Positions 1 to 3,900 of a DNA stretch of 5,898 nt are shown here, piece after piece. The DNA is from an uncultured Cloacibacillus sp. (GTDB taxonomy: Bacteria; Synergistota; Synergistia; Synergistales; Synergistaceae): assembly GCA_900544635.1 (NCBI GenBank), contig UQVV01000119.1, forward strand, positions 1 to 5,898. The letters are read 5' to 3'. A program made the translations under genes and the position numbers. Each line of letters starts with the position of its first letter. Positions within the stretch are counted from its first letter, which is position 1. The notes beneath the pieces were generated by a model. That model was not told where the DNA came from. It searched no databases and was given only the letters and a program-made list of their open reading frames with translations.

Positions 1-1182
1 GAAGGCCGCCTGTATCAGCTTTTCGCCGTAGCCGGTGACGCCGCTCGACTTTATCGTGACGGTCTCGGGCATCAGCGAATAGAGCTCGGAGAGCACCTCG
101 CGCACGGTCTTGACCGGCTCGCCGACGCCGTTGATTTTGTAGCGCGAGAAAAGCAGCTCGCCCTGCGAGCCTATGAGCACGACCTTCGTCGTCGTGGAGC
201 CGACGTCGATGCCGAGGTAGGCGTCGCCCTTGTAGGAGGCGATGTCCACGCGCTTTGCGGCGCACTTGGAATGGCGCTCCTTGAAGCTGTCGAGCTCTGA
301 CTCCGAACCGAAGAGAGGCGGCAGTATCGAGTGCTTCTCTTCCTTATGCGAGATGAAGAAATGCTCCGCGCGCTTCTGCAGCACGTCTGCGGCGACCGCG
401 CCGTACTGCTTCGCGCTTATCGCCGCGCCCATCGCGACGAAGAGGTGCGGATTCTCGGGGAATATGCACTGCTCGGGCGGCAGCTTCAGCGTCTCGGAGA
501 AGCGCTTGCGCAGCTCGGAGAGGAAGTAGAGCGGCCCGCCGAGGAAGGCGACGCGCCCCTGTATCCTGCGCCCGCAGGCGAGGCCGCTTATCGTCTGGTT
601 GACGATGGCCTGGAATATCGAGGCGGCGATGTCGGGCTTCGACGCGCCGTCGTTCAAGAGCGCCTGCACGTCCGTCTTTGCGAAGACGCCGCAGCGCGAG
701 GCGACGGGGTAGATCGTCTTGTAGCCCTTCGCCATCTCGTTGAGCCCCGCCGCGTCCGTGCCGAAGAGCGTCGCCATCTGGTCGAGGAAGGCCCCCGTGC
801 CGCCCGCGCAGGTTTCGTTCATGCGCTGCTCCGCGCCCGACGGGTCGAAGAAGGTTATCTTCGCGTCCTCGCCGCCGAGCTCTATGCATACGTCGACACC
901 TGGAAGGAAGCGCGCGATGCTCGCCGTGCAGGCTATCTGCTCCTGCGTGAACGGCACGTCCATGCCGCGCGCGAGCTCGAGCGCGCCCGAGCCCGCCATC
1001 GCGAGCGTGAAGCGCGAGCCGGAGAACCTGTCTCTCATTTCGTTTACAAGTTTGCTGACCGCCGCTCGGATGTCCGCGAAGTGGCGGCTGTATCTGCTGA
1101 ATATTATTCTGTCGTATTCGTCGAGGACGACGACCTTCGCCGTAGTCGAACCTATGTCAAGCCCAGCGTGTAGAAGCTGCAT
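1..1182 (-). CDS. Acyl-CoA dehydratase activase, BadF/BadG/BcrA/BcrD ATPase family, tandem-domain type (partial, C-terminus outside window)
   Basis: The visible 394 codons run open to the left edge with no stop. Residues 1-~300 form an ASKHA-fold ATPase with phosphate-1 motif GLDIGSTTAK (7-16), GSGALE (64-69) and ELGGEDAK (101-108). The two motifs around the HgdC [4Fe-4S] ligands are NETCAGGTGAFLDQMA (Cys125) and CGVFAKTDVQ (Cys164), close to Cys127/Cys166 of the 2-hydroxyglutaryl-CoA dehydratase activator. A second ATPase domain opens at about 319 with GIDVGSTTTK (324-333). HgdC is about 260 residues with one such domain, so this is the large multidomain activase type. In related proteins a DUF2229/dehydratase-like region follows, but that lies beyond the window. 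Family role: ATP-driven transfer of a low-potential electron to a 2-hydroxyacyl-CoA dehydratase in the cytoplasm. The start at 1182 has AGGAGGA (1191-1197) 8 bases upstream. An out-of-frame ATG at 1188-1190 sits too close to that site and stops after 12 codons. The exact substrate is unknown. Confidence 0.9.
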   Translation of the reverse strand, partial: MQLLHAGLDIGSTTAKVVVLDEYDRIIFSRYSRHFADIRAAVSKLVNEMRDRFSGSRFTLAMAGSGALELARGMDVPFTQEQIACTASIARFLPGVDVCIELGGEDAKITFFDPSGAEQRMNETCAGGTGAFLDQMATLFGTDAAGLNEMAKGYKTIYPVASRCGVFAKTDVQALLNDGASKPDIAASIFQAIVNQTISGLACGRRIQGRVAFLGGPLYFLSELRKRFSETLKLPPEQCIFPENPHLFVAMGAAISAKQYGAVAADVLQKRAEHFFISHKEEKHSILPPLFGSESELDSFKERHSKCAAKRVDIASYKGDAYLGIDVGSTTTKVVLIGSQGELLFSRYKINGVGEPVKTVREVLSELYSLMPETVTIKSSGVTGYGEKLIQAAF

Positions 1183-1341
1183 TGTATCATTCCTCCTGAC
1201 GAGAAGCTTCGCCGCCCGTCCCTGCACGCGGGGCGGAGGCCGGACGCGGGCGCGCCCGTTGCGAGCGCAGCTGCGCGCTCATGCCGTTTGCCGGAATTTA
1301 TTTGCCGAAAAGAGAATTTATGAGGTGGGGAAAGGGTACAG
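1183..1341. other. Intergenic spacer with GC-rich palindromes between two minus-strand genes
   Basis: The spacer holds a stem CCGCCC (1212-1217) pairing with GGGCGG (1231-1236). It also has a perfect 12-base palindrome CGGGCGCGCCCG (1247-1258) and a second one, GCGCAGCTGCGC (1265-1276), which sits inside a wider GAGCGC/GCGCTC arm pair (1263-1280). None is followed by a T-run on the minus strand, so no ordinary intrinsic terminator separates the orphan gene from the activase. Nearer the orphan gene, the 8-mer GAATTTAT occurs twice (1294-1301 and 1314-1321). Function unknown; mRNA processing or stability elements are possible. Confidence 0.45.
1191..1197 (-). promoter_or_regulatory. Ribosome binding site deciding the activase start
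   Basis: On the minus strand AGGAGGA lies 8 bases before the ATG at 1182. The competing ATG at 1188-1190 begins one base after this site and is in another frame with a quick TAG. The downstream ATG is therefore the initiator, and it places the GLDIGSTTAK motif at residue 7, as expected for the family. Confidence 0.8.
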
Positions 1342-1716
1342 TTATTTCCTGAAAACCATATCGGCGGACGCGCGCGCCTCCTGCGCCGCGCCTATCTCGG
1401 CGTTCCAGAAGGCCCACGCCGGAAGCCTGCGGAGGACCGCGTCGAGCCCTTCGGAGAAAGCGTCGGTCAGCGGCCTCGGCTGGAGCGCCGAGCCGAACGA
1501 CGCGAAGAACATGGCGAACCCCGCGCGCTGCGACACCGTCGCGTCGTCGTTGACGCTGCGGAGCGTCTGCATCATGTACATGCTCTGCACGTCGCGCAGA
1601 TTGGGCGACGCGGGCCCCGCGTCGGTCAGCATGATGAACGCCTGGAGCGCGATGTAAAAGGCCGTGAGAAGGGCCGCGTAATATGACTTTCTTATTTGAT
1701 TGGTAAAGTAGCCCAT
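1342..1716 (-). CDS. Small single-pass membrane protein of unknown function (124 aa)
   Basis: I do not recognise this family. The start chosen is the ATG at 1716, preceded by AAGGAGA in a good Shine-Dalgarno position. An upstream in-frame ATG at 1785 would add 23 residues but has no such site and would run through the promoter candidate. The N-terminus MGYFTNQIRKSYY carries a basic pair (R9, K10) before a hydrophobic segment at about 12-30, suggesting N-in topology with the rest outside. The remainder is mildly amphipathic, with an Ala/Phe-rich stretch (65-79) and Trp101/Trp104, and has no Cys. Third codon positions are strongly G/C, as in the neighbours, which supports real coding. It lies 159 bases upstream of the activase on the same strand, with no clear terminator between, so an operon is possible. 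It could be a small accessory or stress membrane protein; nothing in the sequence decides this. Confidence 0.72.
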   Translation of the reverse strand: MGYFTNQIRKSYYAALLTAFYIALQAFIMLTDAGPASPNLRDVQSMYMMQTLRSVNDDATVSQRAGFAMFFASFGSALQPRPLTDAFSEGLDAVLRRLPAWAFWNAEIGAAQEARASADMVFRK

Positions 1717-1741
1717 ATTCTTCTCTCCTTCTACCGATATT

Positions 1742-1771
1742 ATTATCGTGTTTACGGCGGGGCAAATGCAA
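1742..1771 (-). promoter_or_regulatory. Candidate promoter for the small membrane protein gene
   Basis: Read on the minus strand, TTGCAT (1766-1771) is followed after 18 bases by GATAAT (1742-1747), a 5/6 match to the -10 consensus. The predicted start of transcription near 1735 would leave a leader of about 20 bases including the AAGGAGA site. The -35 match is only 3/6, so this is a plausible but unproven call. Confidence 0.4.
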
Positions 1772-1783
1772 GGGCGCGGGCGC

Positions 1784-1798
1784 AAAATCAGTAATTTT
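1784..1798. promoter_or_regulatory. AT-rich dyad in the divergent control region (possible operator or UP-like element)
   Basis: AAAAT (1784-1788) and ATTTT (1794-1798) form an inverted repeat around CAGTA. It is AT-rich within GC-rich surroundings and lies just upstream of the minus-strand promoter candidate. It could bind a dimeric regulator or act as an UP element. The arms are only 5 bases long, so chance is a real alternative. Confidence 0.2.
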
Positions 1799-1852
1799 AC
1801 GAATAGGGCGCGTTTGTATTTTCCCGCGCGGCGGCGCTCGTTTACGGACGCT

Positions 1853-1884
1853 TTGCGGTTATTTTCGCGTAATAGATGTATAAT
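1853..1884 (+). promoter_or_regulatory. Promoter for the permease-glyoxalase unit
   Basis: A perfect TATAAT lies at 1879-1884, directly preceded by TG. The best -35 match upstream is TTGCGG (1853-1858), but its 20-base spacing is too long for a strong sigma-70 promoter, so the -35 assignment is weak. Transcription would start near 1891, giving a leader of about 53 bases, too short for a standard purine riboswitch. Confidence 0.5.
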
Positions 1885-1893
1885 AGTGCCGTA

Positions 1894-1921
1894 TTTTTCG
1901 CCGCAATCGCGGCGCGAAAAA
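1894..1921 (+). promoter_or_regulatory. 5'-UTR hairpin upstream of the permease ribosome binding site
   Basis: TTTTTCG (1894-1900) pairs with CGAAAAA (1915-1921), and CCGC (1901-1904) pairs with GCGG (1909-1912). The loop is AATC and there is a two-base CG bulge at 1913-1914. The element ends 9 bases before the GGAGGA site at 1931-1936. It lacks a following U-run, so it is not a terminator. It may stabilise the leader or affect translation; no riboswitch class is recognised. Confidence 0.4.
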
Positions 1922-1943
1922 ATTTCTTTGGGAGGAATTTTTC

Positions 1944-3248
1944 ATGAACTCTTGGTTTGAGAGGCAGTTCAAGCTCTCGGAACACGGCACCGACGTGCGC
2001 AAGGAGATCATGGCGGGCATCACGACCTTCGTCACGATGGCCTACATCATCTTCGTCAACCCCGGCATACTCTCCGAGACCGGAATGCCCTTCGGCTCCG
2101 TCCTCGTAGCCACGTGCCTCGGCGCGTCGCTCGCGACCTTCCTTATGGCCTTCCTCGCGAACTACCCGTTCGCGCTCGCGCCGGGCATGGGGCTCAACGC
2201 CTTCTTCGCCTTCACGGTCGTCCTCGGCATGGGCATACCGTGGCAGGTCGCGCTCGCCGCGGTCTTCGTCGAAGGCGTGATCTTCATCGTGCTCACCTGC
2301 ACCAAGGTGCGCGAAGAGGTCGTCAACTCGATACCCAAGACGCTCAAGATAGGCGTCTCGGCCGGCATCGGGCTCTTCATAACCTTCATCGGCCTTCAGG
2401 GCTCCGGCATCATCGTCGACAACCCCGCCGTCCTCCTCGGCCTCGGCAAGCTCAGCGGCAACGTCCCTGCGCTGCTCTCCATCCTCGGCCTTCTGCTCAT
2501 GGTCACGCTGGAAGCGCGCCGCGTTAAGGGCGGCATCCTCATCGGCGTCGTCGTCGTAACTGCGCTGGCAATACCGCTCGGCGTCGCTAAGATGCCCGAA
2601 GGCATCGTCTCGATGCCTCCGTCGCTCTCGCCGATATTCATGAAGATGGACTTCTCGATGCTCGCGCAGCCGGCCTTCTGGAGCGTCACGCTCGCCTTCT
2701 TCTTCGTCGACTTCTTCGACACCGTCGGCACGCTCGTCGGAGTTTCGAGCCGCGCCAACATGCTCGACGAAAAGGGCCGCCTGCCCAAGGCGAGCCAGGC
2801 GCTCATGTCCGACGCTATAGGGACGACCGCGGGCGCGGTGCTCGGCACCTCGACCGTCACGACCTTCGTCGAAAGCGCGAGCGGCGTCGAGCAGGGCGGA
2901 CGCACCGGCCTTACTGCTCTTACGGTTGCGGTGCTCTTCCTGCTTGCGATGTTCTTCAACCCTATAATCTCGATAGTCCCGGCATGCGCCACCGCGCCCG
3001 CGCTCATCATGGTCGGCGGCTACATGATGATGGGCTTCAAGGAGATGGAATTCACTGACTGGACGGAGTTCTTCCCCGCGCTCATCGCCTTCTTCATGAT
3101 GCCTTTCGCCTACAGCATCGCGGCCGGCATCGAGTTCGGCGTGCTTTCCTACGTCGCGCTCAAAGTCCTCATGGGCCGCGGACGCGAGGTCAACTGGCTG
3201 CTCTACGGCCTCGCCGTCCTCTTCGTGCTCAACAGGGCGTTCATGTAA
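1944..3248 (+). CDS. NCS2-family purine nucleobase permease, AzgA/PbuG type (hypoxanthine/guanine/adenine)
   Basis: This 434-residue polytopic inner-membrane protein matches the length and motifs of AzgA/PbuG-type NCS2 transporters, which import purine bases by proton symport. Visible signatures are GITTFVTMAYIIFVNP (25-40) and APGMGLNAFFAF (79-90). Others are FVDFFDTVGTLVG (254-266), with acidic D256 and D259 in the TM8 region, and GTSTVTTFVESASG (301-314), with E310 in the TM10 region, followed by GVEQGGRTGLTA. Hydrophobic segments occur throughout, in line with the 12-14 helices of the UraA-like fold. The start has GGAGGA (1931-1936) seven bases upstream and gives the usual family N-terminus. 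The gene looks intact. The next gene follows after 12 bases and its ribosome binding site overlaps this stop codon, so the two are probably co-transcribed. Exact base specificity cannot be read from sequence; a xanthine/uracil NCS1 or UraA-type carrier is less likely given the motifs. Confidence 0.93.
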   Translation: MNSWFERQFKLSEHGTDVRKEIMAGITTFVTMAYIIFVNPGILSETGMPFGSVLVATCLGASLATFLMAFLANYPFALAPGMGLNAFFAFTVVLGMGIPWQVALAAVFVEGVIFIVLTCTKVREEVVNSIPKTLKIGVSAGIGLFITFIGLQGSGIIVDNPAVLLGLGKLSGNVPALLSILGLLLMVTLEARRVKGGILIGVVVVTALAIPLGVAKMPEGIVSMPPSLSPIFMKMDFSMLAQPAFWSVTLAFFFVDFFDTVGTLVGVSSRANMLDEKGRLPKASQALMSDAIGTTAGAVLGTSTVTTFVESASGVEQGGRTGLTALTVAVLFLLAMFFNPIISIVPACATAPALIMVGGYMMMGFKEMEFTDWTEFFPALIAFFMMPFAYSIAAGIEFGVLSYVALKVLMGRGREVNWLLYGLAVLFVLNRAFM

Positions 3249-3260
3249 GGAGCGCGCGTC

Positions 3261-3623
3261 ATGGGCTTCCGCTTCAACCACTTCAACTTCAACGTCCTTG
3301 ATTTGCAGAAGAGCCTCGACTTCTACGCAAAGGCGCTCGGCCTCACAGAGGCGCGCCGCGTAGAGCGCGAGGGCTTCACGCTCGTCTACCTCACCGACGG
3401 CGAGACGCCTTTCACGCTCGAGCTGACCTGCCTGCACGACCGCAAGGAGCGCTACGACCTCGGCGAGTGCGAATTCCACCTCGCCTTCACGGTCAAGGAC
3501 TTCGAGGCGGCGCACAGGCTCCACGGCGAAATGGGCTGCATCTGCTATGAAAATCCAGACATGGGCATATATTTTATAGAGGACCCGGACGGCTACTGGC
3601 TGGAAGTAGTGCCGGAAAGATAA
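3261..3623 (+). CDS. VOC-superfamily glyoxalase I-like metalloenzyme (lactoylglutathione lyase-like)
   Basis: The 120-residue protein has the two beta-alpha-beta-beta-beta modules of the vicinal oxygen chelate fold. It opens with FNHFNFNVLDLQKSLDFY (5-22), and its second half begins at EFHLAFTVKDFEAA (71-84) and ends with DPDGYWLEVVPE (108-119). The likely metal ligands are H7, E54, H73 and E115, which match the pattern of E. coli GloA (H5, E56, H74, E122), so the active site looks complete. GloA-type enzymes convert the thiol hemithioacetal of methylglyoxal to a lactoyl thioester in the cytosol. Whether glutathione is the thiol here is unknown, and other VOC lyases or epimerases share this fold. 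It starts 12 bases after the permease stop, with TAAGGAG overlapping that stop as its ribosome binding site, so it is the second gene of a two-gene unit. A terminator follows. Confidence 0.85.
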   Translation: MGFRFNHFNFNVLDLQKSLDFYAKALGLTEARRVEREGFTLVYLTDGETPFTLELTCLHDRKERYDLGECEFHLAFTVKDFEAAHRLHGEMGCICYENPDMGIYFIEDPDGYWLEVVPER

Positions 3624-3624
3624 G

Positions 3625-3646
3625 AAAAACCGCGGCGTGTGCCGCG
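3625..3646 (-). terminator. Terminator-like hairpin facing the minus strand
   Basis: CGCGGC (3631-3636) and GCCGCG (3641-3646) form a 6-bp stem with a GTGT loop. On the minus strand the stem is followed by G and then five T (complement of 3625-3629), the layout of an intrinsic terminator for leftward transcription. On the plus strand there is no T-run. No minus-strand gene ends here, so if active it would block antisense transcription into the glyoxalase and permease genes. Confidence 0.4.
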
Positions 3647-3675
3647 AACCGGCAAAGCTGTACGAAGCTCACGAA

Positions 3676-3701
3676 GCGGCGCGAAATTCGCGCCGCTTTT
3701 T
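3676..3701 (+). terminator. Intrinsic terminator of the permease-glyoxalase unit
   Basis: GCGGCGCG (3676-3683) pairs with CGCGCCGC (3689-3696) around AAATT and is followed at once by five T (3697-3701). The element is perfect and lies 52 bases after the glyoxalase-like stop, closing the two-gene unit before the next promoter. Confidence 0.85.
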
Positions 3702-3746
3702 CGCGTCCGCGCGCAGCCGGCCGCGCAGCGCCGCGCGCCGAAAGCG

Positions 3747-3776
3747 CTGAATTTTCTTGAAATTTTGCTGTATAAT
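3747..3776 (+). promoter_or_regulatory. Promoter for the GLUG surface protein gene
   Basis: A perfect TATAAT at 3771-3776 is preceded directly by TG, in the same TGTATAAT context as the permease promoter. At normal spacing (18 bases) the -35 position holds only CTGAAT (3747-3752), a 3/6 match. A better-looking TTGAAA at 3757-3762 is just 8 bases away and too close to serve. Transcription would start near 3783, giving a leader of about 46 bases. Confidence 0.5.
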
Positions 3777-3828
3777 GTAAACAGAGCGGCGCGGCGAAAA
3801 ATCGCGGCGGCGCGGAAAGGGCAGACAA

Positions 3829-3900
3829 ATGAAGAAAATCCTCAGCTTTATATTCGCACTGGCGGCGCTGACGGCGGCCGTAGCCGCTCCGGCGTGCGCT
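3829..3900 (+). other. Sec signal peptide of the GLUG protein
   Basis: Residues 1-24: positive N-region (K2, K3), Ala/Leu/Phe-rich core, and an A-x-A site ending at A24 before WNADDP. Cys23 lies in the context APAC, which is a poor lipobox (Pro at -2, Ala at -3), so signal peptidase I cleavage is favoured over lipoprotein processing. Confidence 0.82.

Noticed and set aside
331..1173. Long plus-strand open frames (331-1173 and 740-1657) opposite the activase and the orphan gene.
   Set aside because: Low-complexity Arg/Glu/Ala or Ser-rich products without motifs. The minus strand here encodes unmistakable activase motifs.
1294..1321. Separate promoter for the activase in the AT-rich patch with two GAATTTAT copies.
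   Set aside because: On the minus strand only weak -10-like strings (CATAAA, AATAAA) are present and no -35 fits at proper spacing.
1298..1771. Alternative minus-strand frame of 157 codons overlapping the orphan membrane protein gene.
   Set aside because: Arg/Ala/His-rich without a membrane segment, and its start has no matching Shine-Dalgarno. The frame ending at 1342 has AAGGAGA and a plausible N-terminus.
1885..1943. Purine riboswitch in the permease leader.
   Set aside because: The leader is only about 50 bases and holds a single hairpin. The three-way junction and conserved loops of the purine aptamer are absent.
1842..3524. A 560-codon open frame on the minus strand opposite the permease and glyoxalase genes.
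   Set aside because: Its product is almost all Glu, Asp, Arg, His and Ala, with no domain or membrane segment. It is the expected shadow of GC-biased codons on the other strand, where clear family motifs are seen.
3757..3762. TTGAAA as the -35 box for the GLUG gene promoter.
   Set aside because: It is only 8 bases from the TATAAT box, too close for sigma-70 recognition.
3829..3900. Lipoprotein signal using Cys23.
   Set aside because: The residues before Cys are A-P-A, a poor lipobox, while A22-C23-A24 makes a good signal peptidase I site.
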